Positions 35,241-47,918 of a stretch of DNA of 64,000 nucleotides are shown one piece after another (the first letter of the stretch is position 1; every line of letters starts with the position of its first letter). This DNA is from Poa pratensis (Eukaryota; Streptophyta; Magnoliopsida; Poales; Poaceae). A program made the translations under genes and the position numbers. The notes beneath the pieces are model-generated. The model made no database searches, was not told where the DNA came from, and saw only the letters and a list, made by a program, of their open reading frames with translations. The DNA is taken from the NCBI GenBank assembly GCA_947311845.1, contig CAMZMU010000111.1, positions 17,936,737 through 18,000,736 on the forward strand. Direction: 5' to 3'.

Positions 35241-36705
35241 AAAAAAGCAAAACGGACACACTTTTCCAAATACTCAGCGGGAATATATTACAGAACATAA
35301 AAAAAAACTCAGTAAAAAAAAAATTCATGCCAAAGAACTAACATGTTTGAAACTTTTTGGGATTGCTAATTTTTTAATTCCAACCATATTTGAATTCCAA
35401 CCACACTGAAACATTTAAATCCAGCTTCTGTTCGAAAATTCAGTCTTACAAAATTCTAAAATTATTTCGAGCCTTATCATTTCCTATACGTCAGAATAGT
35501 TCGAAAATTAACGACTTCCCAAAATGAACACTTCTAATTTTTTTTGTATTGGTCAGCATTTACACAAATTCGTAGACAAAGTACAAACCTATTACAACAT
35601 TTAGATCCAAATTCCAGACTAAAGACTTCTAAATTTTCCAAAAAATCTTTCAAATTTAACCATTTCATGCATGTCAAAATAGTTCATATTTGAATTTTCA
35701 AACACCACAGTACTCACAAATAATTCAAATATTAATAGCCCCCCAATTTGACCATTTCCAAAATTTGAATAACGTATGACCATATACATTTTTTGATTTC
35801 GGCTATTTTACAATCTAAACAACTTTCGAACGCGGACACTTCCAAATTTGAATATTTTACTCAGCGGTATTTTTACCTTCTGACCGCACGATCGCGTCGT
35901 ATGCCGTTTCAATCCAAATTTCAGACTTACGAGCTCCAGAAATTTTAGCATTCTTTTAGTTCTGATCACTTTATAAATGACAGAATAATTCAAACCTTAA
36001 TGCGTTTTCACTTCAACCAAATTTTAAAACCTAAATGTTTTTAAAACGTCAATTCTTTAACTACTTGTGCCACAAAACAAAACTTTCTGAAAATTCAAAA
36101 CTTTTAAATATTTCAAGATATATAAAATACATTTTCTCCACTTACAATTAAAAATTCATGCCACCATACGAACATATTTAAATACTTTAATTCGCTGAAG
36201 ATTTGGACATACAAAAAAAACTCGAAAAAAATCAAATCTGTAGTACCACTAACTACATACTCAACTTAAATATTATTTGTGAAAAAAGAAGCACATTCCA
36301 ACATTTCAAAATGCTAAAATATTTAAGATACCCCAAAAAAAATATCAACATGCCCGGAAAAAAAAATTGGTACTTACTAATGCCAACATACAACCAGACT
36401 TAGACAATTCAAATTGCCTAATATCTGTATACATTGTAGGTGCACTTCATCTAACTACGAAATAAAACTTAATAAATGATCACAAAATACATTCCCCCCG
36501 ATTATACTACGCAGTCGGGAAAAAAGTACCAACCATTACTTTACTACTTATGGCATAATGCACATATTCTAACATTTCAATTCAACGAATATTTAGAGAA
36601 AATCCAAATTAATTTGCTCAAATTACGAATTGAATTTAATAAATGTCCATATAATGTAATCCATATTATTATGAAGTTCAACTAAAATTCCAAGGCAAAA
36701 TACAA

Positions 36706-36941
36706 ACTTATTATATCTTCCCAAGTTGTCTAAAATTCAGAGATAATTTAGGTGAAAACACTCTAATTATGCACATACAATTAAAGAAATGCTTCATCCA
36801 CTAAATGTTTGCAGCAAAAAAAAACTTATTATATCTTCCCAAGTTGTCTAAAATTCAGAGATAATTTAGGTGAAAACACTCTAATTATGCACATACAATT
36901 AAAGAAATGCTTCATCCACTAAATGTTTGCAACAAAAAAAA
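36706..36941. repeat. Tandem repeat, two copies of 118 bp
   Basis: 36706-36823 and 36824-36941 are nearly identical (ACTTATTATATCTTCCCAAG... to the A-run). It lies inside the Helitron. Confidence 0.92.
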
Positions 36942-37236
36942 AACATCCATTTCCTCTAATTATGGACTGAATTTAACGAATTCCCTTACAATGCATTTCC
37001 TCAGACTATGGAGTTAACCAACATAGTTCGATATTTATGACAAGTTTTTTTTACAACAATGCACATTTTAATACGAACATGCAAAGAAAATAATTAGTTT
37101 TTCCCCCATCTAAGTGATTTCGTTGCTTAATCTTCTCAATTCTAAACCATTCCTTTGATATGCTTTGGACATCTGCAATACTTCGCAAAATATTACAACA
37201 AAATATCTCCAACAAAAATTGAAAAAATAACAAACC

Positions 37237-37253
37237 CGCGTCGTGACGACGCG
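37237..37253. repeat. Internal copy of the Helitron hairpin
   Basis: CGCGTCGTGACGACGCG, identical to the stem-loop of the 3' end, but not followed by a CTRR terminus (GCGAAATTCCAGAAC follows). Confidence 0.85.
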
Positions 37254-37659
37254 CGAAATTCCAGAACAAATTGTAAGATAGAACATGCTTCAGCTAATTT
37301 AAACCCCTTTATAGATATTATTTTAGAGTATTTAAACAAATTCCAAAAAAAAACAGAATACTAGATGATGCGAAATCATTAACTTTAACAACATCCATCA
37401 GGAAAATATGAAAAGAACATGTCAGAACGACTACAACAATAAATACCAAGTATTTACGGCATATGACCAAAATTCCAAATTCAAATATTTAAACCTTCCA
37501 AATGTCTGTCACATCTGATCATTTGACAAACATAAAAAAGACATCGCACCTGAAAAACTTCCCGACTTTAATGACTTTCAAAATCCGAACAATTTTTAAC
37601 CCTAAGCTTCCTTCGCATTTCCATAATTTCCAAATGTGCACAATTTTAAGAACTGCACA

Positions 37660-37867
37660 TTTCCAAATATGAATTTTACCACGACACCGCCACATACAAA
37701 TTTGAATTTCCCCACATTTTAAATCCACGCAAATATTCACAAAGGCCGCGTCGTGCCGACGCGTTTCCAAATATGAATTTTACCACGGCACCGCCACATA
37801 CAAATTTGAATTTCCCTACATTTTAAATTCACACAAATATTCACAAAGGGCGCGTCGTGACGACGCG
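37660..37867. repeat. Tandem duplication of the Helitron 3' end, two copies of 104 bp
   Basis: 37660-37763 and 37764-37867 are near-identical, and each ends in the hairpin CGCGTCGTG(C/A)CGACGCG. Only the second is followed by the CTAG terminus. Confidence 0.92.
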
Positions 37868-37882
37868 CTGAAATTCAACTAG

Positions 37883-38781
37883 TATCAAGTTTAACAGCCA
37901 CCAAAACTTGTTGTACATATTGTATTGCTAATTTAGTACTTGGTATGGCCCCTATAGTAACTGTATTGTATCATAGGTCGCAGCAAATACACCATTTGCA
38001 TTCATGTAAACATTTAGATAAGTAGATTCCTAGGATACATAGTACTTCTGGCGTATATTCTTTTCCCAACTGGACCAGAGAGCAACCAATGAACCGGAGG
38101 AAGATCTAACGAAGAACCTAAGAAAATGGATAATGCTATTGTAGAAGTTAATAAACGTACGAAATAACAGATTTAGCAGGTAGAATGGCGTATGCAGAGA
38201 TCTGACTCCGCACCTAGTCTAGATTCTTACGCAGCCCCAAATGAGGTATATATACAAATGCCTGATTAAGTGATTAGGTTTGGCACTTGCGCTGCTCATG
38301 CCTGACGCTTATGTTATTTGCGTCATTTCTTATACTGCAACTAGGAACTTACTATATAAGTACTCCCAGTTGAGAGGCTGCAAGAGAAACCATACATGCA
38401 TATGACTGAGCTTCTTCCTTCTTGTACTATCACGATCGAGTGTAGCCGCCATGCAAGCGGGTCGGTGCAGAAGACCATCACTATGATTGAGGTCTTATGG
38501 AATTATAAATGATAAAAGGCGCCATCTTTTGGTTGGCGTTTTTTCTTGTTTCGAGGAATCCCACGTCCAAATTGGCAGCATGTATATGATCGAGTTGAAG
38601 CTCTTGAGGGAGTAGGCACGAGAGAGATCATATAGTGCAATTAATCATTTCACAAGTTGTTGTGTTAACCCTTAATTTGTTCTTTTATCATGCCGACAGT
38701 GGAACCTGTCCTTTATGGTCGTATGAAAAGAAAATCATTTCGCATGTCATGCGTTCTGAAACAAAATTCATTTCACAAGTA
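37883..38781. other. Intergenic DNA
   Basis: No gene or element recognised between the Helitron end and the next MITE. Confidence 0.4.
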
Positions 38782-38930
38782 CTCCACACGTTCCGAATTA
38801 TAAGATGTTTTTAGATATTCGGATCATGTACGGACAAACATGAGTGAATATACACAGTAATATGCGTCTATATACATGTGATGGTGATTCGAAGAAAGGT
38901 AAAACATCTTATAAATTGGAACGGAGAGAG
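38782..38930. mobile_element. Stowaway MITE (149 bp)
   Basis: Inverted ends CTCCACACGTTCCGAATTAT and (reverse) CTCTCTCCGTTCCAATTTAT, followed by AAGATG, are flanked by TA at 38780-38781 and 38931-38932. Confidence 0.8.
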
Positions 38931-38932
38931 TA

Positions 38933-39783
38933 GCAAATAGTCGACCATGGATCTGTTTGGTGCGCACGAAACAGTTTCACTTACATTTTTTTTTGCATGA
39001 TATAGATCTAGTTACATGATGCAATTCAATTCTCCAGCGCGGTGGTGAAGCTAAAAGAACACAGTCATTGGGTTCACCTTGTTTTGTGCATACTGTTTGT
39101 GCAGTTAAACACTAATTTACCACTTATCTTATATGATTTTATTAGGTTCATCTGAACCGAGTGGTTATATATATGCCAGCTCCGCCGCTGCTCCAGCGTA
39201 TAAAAATCCCTGGCCGTGTTACAAACAGGTTGTGACAGAATGAATCTGCATATGTCAGCCCAAATATAAGTAAGTAGCATATATCCATCGATCTGCTTGC
39301 TGACACGTACATATCATTGACAAATTACCAGCAGCTAGCAGGGTCGCTGAACTGCAACCAACAAATTATCCTTTGACAAATTTCACTGACAACTGCAGGG
39401 CTCGGAGGGATATACTTATGTGATCAGGAAGCAAACCAGAACCCCCTATACTGGCACTAGCCCGCCCTGCTCCACGTCCCCGTCCCCTATCAAGCTAGCC
39501 AGCTTTCCAGCGCGCGCCACGGTTTTTGAGGTGGACGGATAATTTCCCTTCCACGTAAACCTAAGCTTCCCCATGCATGCACGCAATACGTGAACGGAAA
39601 GCGGCCGTCGCCGTCGATCGTGTGGCCGGTCGCCACCTTCCCCCTCGATCGTGGCTCATAATTAAACAGACGCCGAGTTGATTAACGTTCCCACGTCGCT
39701 CTCGCAAGCATCAGGGTTCAGGGTCCCGGCCTCTCCAGGACTGGTCCTGTGACATGCGTAGGACTGGTCCTGTGACATGCGTG
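38933..39783. other. Intergenic DNA with a 23 bp tandem repeat
   Basis: No gene recognised. AGGACTGGTCCTGTGACATG plus CGT occurs twice in tandem at 39737-39759 and 39760-39782, directly before the next hAT-like element. Confidence 0.5.
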
Positions 39784-40315
39784 TTAGGAATGAAAATGGA
39801 GCGGATGGTGCCATATTTGTTTTTATAGTTTTTTACGAAAGCGAAAACGAATACAAAAAACCCCGGAAGCAAATATGGAATTTTTTTTATCGAAAACAGA
39901 TACAGACCAAATACAGTGCGGACACGGAACAAAAAGCATATGTTTGCCAGAACCAATAGACCCCTTAAATAATACAGAAAAGCTAAAGCAAACCAACAAA
40001 ATTGTCAAGTTTCTAAGATGAAATAAAATATAAGAAGATATAATGATTATATACTATAGTGTGCAGAAGTTTCGTATTACTGCATAAGTTCCGTATATAA
40101 TATATGTAAGCATCGCACAGCAAAAACGGAAAGTTCCGTATTGCCGGAAAGGGATTTCCATTTCTGAGGGCGTTCCGCCGGAATACGTTGTTCCGATTTC
40201 TGTTTCCACATAAAAGTTTCCGTTGCCATTCCGCAAAATTCCGTTTCCGTTTTCGTATTTCTATTCCGTTTTTTCGCGGAAAAGTCGGAAAGTTTCCGCT
40301 CGGTTTTCATCCCAA
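39784..40315. mobile_element. hAT-like non-autonomous element
   Basis: The left end TTAGGAATGAAAATGGAGCG and the right end (reverse) TTGGGATGAAAACCGAGCGG are imperfect inverted repeats of a common grass hAT type. The interior is AT-rich with many CGGAA/TTCCG words. A clean 8 bp target duplication was not found, so the exact ends are uncertain by a few bases. Confidence 0.6.
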
Positions 40316-40511
40316 CGTGTACCTATACCATTTGCTTCATCGATCACGTAGCTGTTTAATTGTGTACACGTACAAACATGTCATGCTGTGGCTGCCATCG
40401 TAAAATTACTTTGTGGTCCGTCTATAATGTACGTTGGGAATAAAATATTCAGTCCTACATTTGTCTTAATCTACCCGGCCGGTCCTCTTCCGGCAGCATG
40501 CTTTTATTTGG

Positions 40512-40854
40512 GTATTTTTTGCCAAATCTAGCCCTTTTCGCGAACTAATAACGTATCTGGCCGCTCTCGGAAACTAATTGCAAATCTGGCTCCTGAGGTC
40601 GGCGCCAACGTAAATGGAGCCGAACTTGTGCAGTTCGGCGCCATAAAAAATTTGCATTCTGATGCCTGATGGGTTCGGCGCCATTGTCATTGGCGCCGAC
40701 CTAGCTCGGCTGAATTTTTTGGATGCGCCGAAGTGCACAAGTTCGGCTCCATTTGTGTTGGCGCCGACCTCAGGGGCCAGATTTGCAAATAGTTTCCGGG
40801 AGCGGCCAGATGCGTTATTAGTTCACGAAAACGGCCAGATTTGACAAAAAATAC
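40512..40854. mobile_element. Mutator-type foldback MITE (343 bp), GGCGCC-rich
   Basis: Perfect 9 bp target duplications TTTATTTGG lie at 40503-40511 and 40855-40863. The arms (GTATTTTTTGCCAAATCTAG... and its mirror) pair over most of the element, about 140 bp each. The inner parts carry repeated GGCGCCGA / TCGGCGCC and GAGCCGAAC / GTTCGGCTC words. Confidence 0.9.
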
Positions 40855-40863
40855 TTTATTTGG

Positions 40864-43229
40864 AGCCTCTACGTTGGAATTGCTGATACACCAGGGTCTT
40901 ATGGTAGACAGTTTATACTACACAAAACCTCTACAATGAGGATTCAGTTGCACCAATTCCACTTATTTCTCTCTAGAATACGTCCTCCAGGACACACGGT
41001 ACGATCTATAGAAGGTTCAACGCCATAGAATGGCAACACACTCACCCACTCAACATCTTTCGGCTTAAAGCGAAATTCCATCACAACAAGCACACGACAA
41101 AGATTCGACTTTTCAAACTCCAACCAGGAATGGCGAGGAGGGAGTACACAAAGCCTCAAGACCGCGTAATCGGCCGATGGCAGTCATCTCGACAACATGA
41201 CTCTAACCCCAGGATGCACGGGTCAACGTGTCGCCCACCCATAAGGGCCTAGAAGAGTTGGCGAGTGGATTGCAGAACCATACCGAACACGAGGAAGCGT
41301 CGGTGACGGTTTACATTGCGCCCTCCAGGCCCACACTCTAAGTAGCGCTCAACACATACTCCGTCTTAGGGAATCCAAACAACCTAGGCAGCGCCTCCAA
41401 GGAGGGCACGGCACTGTGGCGTCGCTGCTGGCTGATCCAGAGAGCTGAACCTAGGGTTTTCCCCAATGCTTGAGGAGGGGAAACACAATTAACACCATGC
41501 TGACGCCTCCAAGGAGGGTACAAAACTGCGTGTGTCGCCGTCATCAGCATCGCCATCGTGAAGCACGGGTTTCTCCCTGGCCCTTGGTTGTGAACCCTCA
41601 AAGTTCGCCATAGTAAAGGTAGACGAGATTTGTCTAGACCCACCATGGCCGAGAGGCGAGACACAAATACACCGATGAAGCAGGGAGATGGTTGGGCGAG
41701 CCGCGAGAGTGCATTGTGAAAATGAGATCCCATGGCTCCCCTAGAACCGTGTTTGATCAGAGAGACAACTCTCCACTCCACCCAATAGCTCTGACGAGCA
41801 CCTTTATCTCCATCTTTATTGCCGCATGAGGAGTTAGCGCCACTCGGCTTCTATTTCTCCTTGTCCATTCACTCTGGAGAGGACGCCGACTACAATTGCC
41901 TACTATACACCTTATGGAGTCTTAAGAGACTTCCTCGGCAGAGTCGACGAGACTACAACTATCGGACAGTGACATGGGGAAGAAGAGGCTGCTTGGGAGA
42001 GTTGTGAGTGGATTAGGAGGGACATGTGGCTCGCTAGGGTTAGAGAAGTGAGGTGGGTCGCTTGTTGGTCTTGGGGAGGCAGTCCACGTCACAAATGATG
42101 TTTCCAAAAACTTCTCTATTGAATGGATTTTTAGATACGGTCTATTTTTTCAAGAACCGATTAGGATAACCCTATCCTATAAAGTTTTTGTCCCTCGAAT
42201 GTGAATACCATTCTTGGATTGGTATTTATGTAGTTATGCACATGTCTCATAAACCTAAAATAAGATATGCCACATGGGGATTTTCTATTTACAGTCTAGC
42301 TAGTGATTATCTCTACCCTAGAAACATTGTATTCTCTCATGCAACTTATTATTTGTGAGTATCAGAATTTCTACTTTGTGGTTATCCAAATGAATTTTCC
42401 TAAATACTTTCCTAGTTGAGAGAGATGAGTTTATTTGCCAATATCAAAAGAACATACTAGAACATTGATGGATGAGGGGTTTCACATGTGCTATATAGTT
42501 TCATTTGCATGCTGCATGCATGTGGGAAGTTCCATTAGCACCGTGGTAACCAGAATTATCCAAATTAAATGACAGCAGCCATGCATAGACGTATGCCTCT
42601 AATTTAGTTCGTGTAGGATGAAGTTTCTTGGATCTTGCATGAGTCAGGCATGGTCCAACACATACAGGACAGAGATGCACAAATTCTCACCAACTCATTC
42701 TATCAGTGGCCGCATAGTTTAATAAACCCATGATCTGATGAGATCTTCGCTTACGCTGGATATCGCTACAGCTAGCTAATAGATGAATTCAGCCATGCAG
42801 ATGCAGTGCTTAAAAAAACAAGGAATAGTACAAGCCGACGTATCGAAAGATTGTTCATTCGTGCATGGGATATGAAATCCTCTAGGGGCATGAATTGATC
42901 CAATATACATGATGTATAGGATCTAGGGGATAAACAAAATAGGGCCGGGTAGTTAAATGAGACATGGAATTTTGAGCTAAAAAAAAAGAGACATGGGACG
43001 TGATTACGAAAGATGATGAGCTTTGTGGATGCAGACTGACGATATTTCTTCAGAGTTCCACTCTTCCAGATCATAGATTTGACAAATTTCCGAAATGGAA
43101 ATTACGCAACACCTTGACCTTTAGAGGATTGATTTATCAATCTCCCGGTATCTGCATGGACAACAATTTTGCATTACTTTGCACTACTGGCATATATATG
43201 AGTAAAACGCATTTGATATCTCAAAACTG
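40864..43229. other. Intergenic DNA, no gene recognised
   Basis: A GC-richer stretch at about 41160-41800 has an open minus-strand frame (41781-41338) with no family resemblance and no clear ATG context. It may be a remnant of a retroelement or gene. Otherwise AT-rich. Confidence 0.35.
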
Positions 43230-43548
43230 TTGAGGGTTGTCAACTCAGTCTTAATTTCATATAAAAGTGAATATTTGGATCCCAAAATACTTTTAAGCCA
43301 TTCAACTCCGGTCCTAATTAACCACCCCAGGTCACGCCTGACCAGCTCGCATGGCTTTGCAAAAGAAAAAAACACATCAATGTGGCAACCTTGCGAGCTG
43401 GTCAAAGGTGACCTGTGCTTTTAGGACCCACGGTGAATGAGTTGATTAATGTCTTTGAAACTTGGATATACACTTTTATAGAATTAGGACTAATTTGACA
43501 TTTTATCTAAAAAAGGACTAATTTGACACCGCGATGCATTGCCCTCAA
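43230..43548. mobile_element. Foldback element with long imperfect inverted arms
   Basis: The left arm (43230-43352) and right arm (43391-43548) are reverse complements with mismatches. Best-matched parts are AGGTCACGCCTGACCAGCTC (43330) against its mirror ending at 43413, and the outer TTGAGGG / CCCTCAA. The loop is about 38 bp. No clear target duplication was seen. Confidence 0.6.
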
Positions 43549-44377
43549 TCCCGTGCAAAGTACTTCCGTGGTAACCCCTCAGTTCACATTAAGTTAAGGT
43601 GTGTCCGTCCTACACGATTCCGCTTTGGCGAACAAAAAATTGAACTTCAGAGACTCCTACTACATCAGTCAAGTAGTTTCATCGCACTTGCTTTGAGTAT
43701 GTAGTTGGATCAACCCAAAGCCAGGGGTGACCGAGAGCAATGTGGCCTTGAACAAATAAGCTTGGAATACACACCTGTTTCATGGCAGTGGAAAGGGAAA
43801 TACAAAAGACAGGTCAATTCCATATAAACTTAGACAAGCAAGTGACACACACACCCTCTTTGACATATGTGTGTGGGAGTTGGTGCAGCCACCAACCCCA
43901 AGAACTTCTCCCAAGTTTTGTTTCCTTCAAATATTCCATCGATCCATCCGGCCGGGACATGCATGCAGCGTTTTGCCTTATGAGGCGATGACGATCTTTG
44001 CCCGACTCAACACTCTTCGAAGCACCCCGCCCGTCATCGTCAGAAGAGGCCAAATGCCTCAGACCAGGCTCACTTTGAGGTTTAATCACAGTGAGAATGC
44101 ATCCAAAAGTGCACAGCAATTGCTGGCTCTGGTTGATATATATAGTTAGAGACACATGCACCAACCTGGCCTTTATTAAAGCTTGGAGAGCATTGCCCTT
44201 CTCTTGGGCATCTAGCTACTCCTGTCGACCAACATTGTCAGTTTCTGCTGCAAGCCATCTGCATGAATTAACGATCCAGTGCTGATCGATGACTATAATT
44301 TCAGCTTACTCGTCAGCTAAGTACATATATATGCAGAAAAAAAATGAAAACATGTATATAGTTATTTCGCATGCTCT
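43549..44377. other. Intergenic DNA
   Basis: No gene or element recognised. Confidence 0.4.
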
Positions 44378-44385
44378 GCTACACA

Positions 44386-44554
44386 CAGCGGCGGATCCAT
44401 GTGGAGCCTCCCGGGTGCACAGGACACCGGGTAAAATTTGATTTCTTTGTAAAATTGCTATTTTTCACCATTTGTGCCACCCGTTAAAACAAGCTATTTT
44501 GTAGCTAGGGCACCACCGTGCACCCCTATCTTCAATTCTCTAGCTCTGCCACTG
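44386..44554. mobile_element. hAT MITE (169 bp) with 8 bp target duplication
   Basis: CAGCGGCGGATCCA at the left and (reverse) CAGTGGCAGAGCTA at the right are typical grass hAT ends. Perfect 8 bp direct repeats GCTACACA lie at 44378-44385 and 44555-44562. Confidence 0.85.
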
Positions 44555-44562
44555 GCTACACA

Positions 44563-46978
44563 TCTGCAGAAGAATATTAGTCCATGCATAAAGGATTCCA
44601 GCTGATAGGTATAAAGGTAGCTATATATAAATTAGGATGTGATTATGTACACACGAGACAGGCCCAGGTGCAACAGAGAAAGATGGAACCAATGGAAGAT
44701 GACAAACGCAAGGAGATAGAGGATCCTTGGTCCCTAATCTTTCTCACCCGATGTGTCCTGTCCGACTTGTCTCCTTCATTTTTCTGTACACAATGGCGTC
44801 ACTTTCCATTGACAACAAGTTAAGCAATAGTAAGATAAAGTTGCTCTTGCTCTGTGATGCCTTTTGGTCCTCCTCCTCCTGCTCCACAGAGGTCGCTGCT
44901 TTCCTCGTTGAAGGTTCCAACTACCACCCTCTCCCTGCAGGGAATTACAAACCGTTAACAAATCACAAATGTTTCGAGCGTTTGTCATGACTCATGAGTC
45001 CACGGCGAATGGTTTCTTCCGGACATGGGTTTCTAACTGCGCCAGTTTACCACCTGGCCTCCCTCCCAAATTAAGTCTCCGACATATCCATGCATTATGT
45101 CCAACTCAGAGATGGTTCCTTCCGGACAAGGGTTTCAAACTGCGCCATAGGTTATTGCAATCAGATTGATGAAGAACAAATCCAATGCTCTTTTCTCCTG
45201 CTCATCGAGACAAGTGCTCTATGGTACTCTACTCCTGCATCATTTGGCCACTCCTTAATCAATTACTAGTTCGTTAATTAGTTTGTCGACTGTGGAAGTG
45301 GAAATACGGTGTCTCGTCAACGAGATCCATAACATGTCTGATCGAATGGTACGCGTATATATCCAGTTTACTACGAGCTAGTAGTTAATTAAGCAAGCGG
45401 AGCTTTCGTAAGAACGTAGATAGCTCGATGCATGGATGCATGATTAGGTTAACTGCGGCCGGCTTCGGTTCCACGGCGGTGGTTGTGACTTTGAGCCGTC
45501 GTCGATCGCTGTCGATCGCCGGTGGAGTCCTGCGCACGAATCCGTGCCCTGCATGCATCATGCACCACTGTATATGTGTTGTAACTGACAAGGGGACGGA
45601 GACGCGCGCTGATGATCAGAGCGGAGCCACAGTGTCCTAGCTAACTCCCACGTATATTTAGGTTCAGTATTATTTTCGATAAAGATTTAGGTTCAGTATA
45701 GAGACAACCGAGCGAGGCCGTGCGTGTGACCGCGTGTAGTTCGATCGACTGAGACTGAGGGCATCAATGTTCATATTTGCTAAGTGCTAACACAGTGCTC
45801 CGTTGCTGATGATATACTTCCTACCGCATGCCATTAGTTGGGTATTTTGCTGGGCTATCTCGAGATAACTCTGAACCAACTTTTCAACTGTATATACTCT
45901 TGCATGCCTTCTCCTGAATGTTCGAAAAAGCATGCACAAACCTCTGAGTATATATGCAGAATTGCTGTACCCCATATACCACCCATGGCTGTTAGCATGT
46001 TGCTTTCCTAGGTCGCGAGGAACGCATGCAGATAGGCCCTCCCGTCGTAGTAAGTAATCCGTAGCATCCAGGGACGGGTGTTTTTTCCAACTGTTATGCA
46101 CACCTTTGCAGGAAAGCTCTGACTTTTTTTTTCCTGACTCGTCGATCGATCGTGTCGTCGCTCGCTGTCGAAGCTGGCAAATGTATTCAGTCGCTGTCCT
46201 GGTCGCAACTGCTGCTCTCTCTCGCTCTACAGCTAACTAGCCCTCGCCACTTGCTGCAGGTGACTGCTGACGCACGTACGTGGACGCGGCTGCAGCTAGC
46301 TACCTGCAACCATTTTGGTCACCATCTCACTTTGCTTCTCTCTTCTTTGCATTTTCAGCTATCCCACTCAACTGACGATGCTCGATCGATCATCACCTGC
46401 ACACCACAGAGAAAGCTCAGTGCATCTATCTTGACATAGAGAAAGTTCAGTACATGTATCTTAAGTATTTCTGTAGGCGAAGCTAGGGAAATACATCGTT
46501 GGTGTCAGTTCTCTAAATACATTGCACATTGCTTGGAGTGTTTTTTTTTTCCATTTCCATAGAGGATTACTTAGCAACAAGAGTGTCATTTGACATCATT
46601 GACTATACTAATACTAGCTCCGCCCCTGGTATGTATACGCAGATAATTCTTATACGCGGATCAGACACGTTCAACTGGTCTATAGTAAAATGCAGTCGCG
46701 TTGCTTTCGGGTGTTCATTCAACCCCTGTCACACATCTGGTTAGTTTTCTGTGCGGATTATAGACAACTACTCCTCATGGAAAACTATACACAGTAGACT
46801 AGTACTACTCTGACAAGTACTAGTCTACTATACATTTTAGTATTTTACCACGGTCGAGCTGTCAGTCTGTTAAATACATAGGATAATTAATTTGTCCCAG
46901 CCATGTATACAAACAATATGTGGCGTCGGGTCACAGCCATGTAGAAATCATTTGAGCTGGTACTATTTCACTGTTTGG
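44563..46978. other. Intergenic DNA, no gene recognised
   Basis: No convincing ORF. GATCGATC- and GCATGCATG-type words are frequent. A short repeat (CTTCCGGACA.GGGTTTC) occurs at about 45015 and 45118. Confidence 0.4.
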
Positions 46979-46980
46979 TA

Positions 46981-47103
46981 CTCCCTCCGTTCCAAATTAA
47001 TTGACTTGCTATTGTCTAAATATGGATGTATCTATACTTGTTAGGTGTCTAGATGCATTCATGTGTAACGAAGTGTGTGTCAATTAAATCCGAACGGAGG
47101 GAG
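46981..47103. mobile_element. Stowaway MITE (123 bp)
   Basis: CTCCCTCCGTTCCAAATTAA at the left and its mirror CTCCCTCCGTTCGGATTTAA at the right are flanked by TA at 46979-46980 and 47104-47105. Confidence 0.9.
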
Positions 47104-47105
47104 TA

Positions 47106-47913
47106 GTTTCTGGTCACAATTTCTATCCTAACTAAGCTAGTCACAACTCGGGTCGATTACATTCCGGGTAAGAAGTATGTGCGTGTGGCAACTGGCAAGT
47201 GGTACCCTTAACAAGATGTCAACGATGGTTAAACTGTCATCGTATCAGTGATGCATGACATTGCAACTTTGACTTAGAACGACGAGAGAGGACAGAGATT
47301 GAAACGAGGCGGAGCCTTTTGTCTACCAAAACGACAAGACTGCGACACGAGTTGGCGAGAACAGATTGATTTGCATGTGTGCTGCACAATCACAAATTGA
47401 CCGATTGTTATTCTCATTCTCAAGTGTATTGGGCAAGCACTTTTTTGTTTAGCGGGTAAGCACTATAAATTGTAGGGCGTATATTTTTCATTTTTGACCG
47501 GAAGGTTTATCAATTGACTTGGACTGTTATAGATTCATAAGGGTGAATTCCATCTTGTAGCTCCTAGTTGGGAACAACACTAATCACTTCATCTAGTGAA
47601 AATTATTCCACTTAAGAAACTCTTGACCCCCTTTCTCTAATGACTAATGGGTGTCCGTTTGGCAATATGTTATATGTGATGAACTGGAGGATGACCAAGA
47701 ATGGAATAGATGGAACATAGCAAAATGCAAAATCGTCGATGGTGCCCTCTAAGCTTTACGCCTTTTTTGTCGCGCAATATCAATGTAGCATGCCGATTCT
47801 ATCTAGCACCGAGTTTGGGGTTTCTTAGATGTGGTGTTTTTGTGGAATCTTCACTAAATGGTGCGATGTGTCACAGAGGGGTAAAAATTAGATTTCACTC
47901 TTTATAAATCTAT
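47106..47913. other. Intergenic DNA flanking the LTR retrotransposon
   Basis: No gene. It holds the 22 bp sequence at 47676-47697 that reappears at 63024-63045. Confidence 0.5.
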
Positions 47914-47918
47914 ATGAT

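Larger units (their letters stand above)
34524..37882 (+). mobile_element. Non-autonomous Helitron (about 3.36 kb)
   Basis: The 3' end is textbook: a GC-rich hairpin GCGCGTCGTGACGACGCGC (37850-37868), then ten bases, then CTAG at 37879-37882 followed by host T. The 5' end is proposed at TCCTAAGTATATAAAAG (34524), preceded by host A, the usual A^T insertion. No Rep/helicase gene was seen. A GC-rich block (34560-35240) lies behind the 5' end, and the rest is AT-rich. The 3' end is firm; the 5' end is inferred from its TC start and TATAAAAG-like sequence. Confidence 0.7.

Noticed and set aside
34560..35341. Long plus-strand frames in the Helitron
   Set aside because: GC-rich low-complexity translation, several overlapping frames open at once, no recognisable domain.
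41338..41781. 147-codon minus-strand frame
   Set aside because: No conserved motif, no supporting splice sites or neighbours. It could be a relic, but it cannot be supported as a gene.
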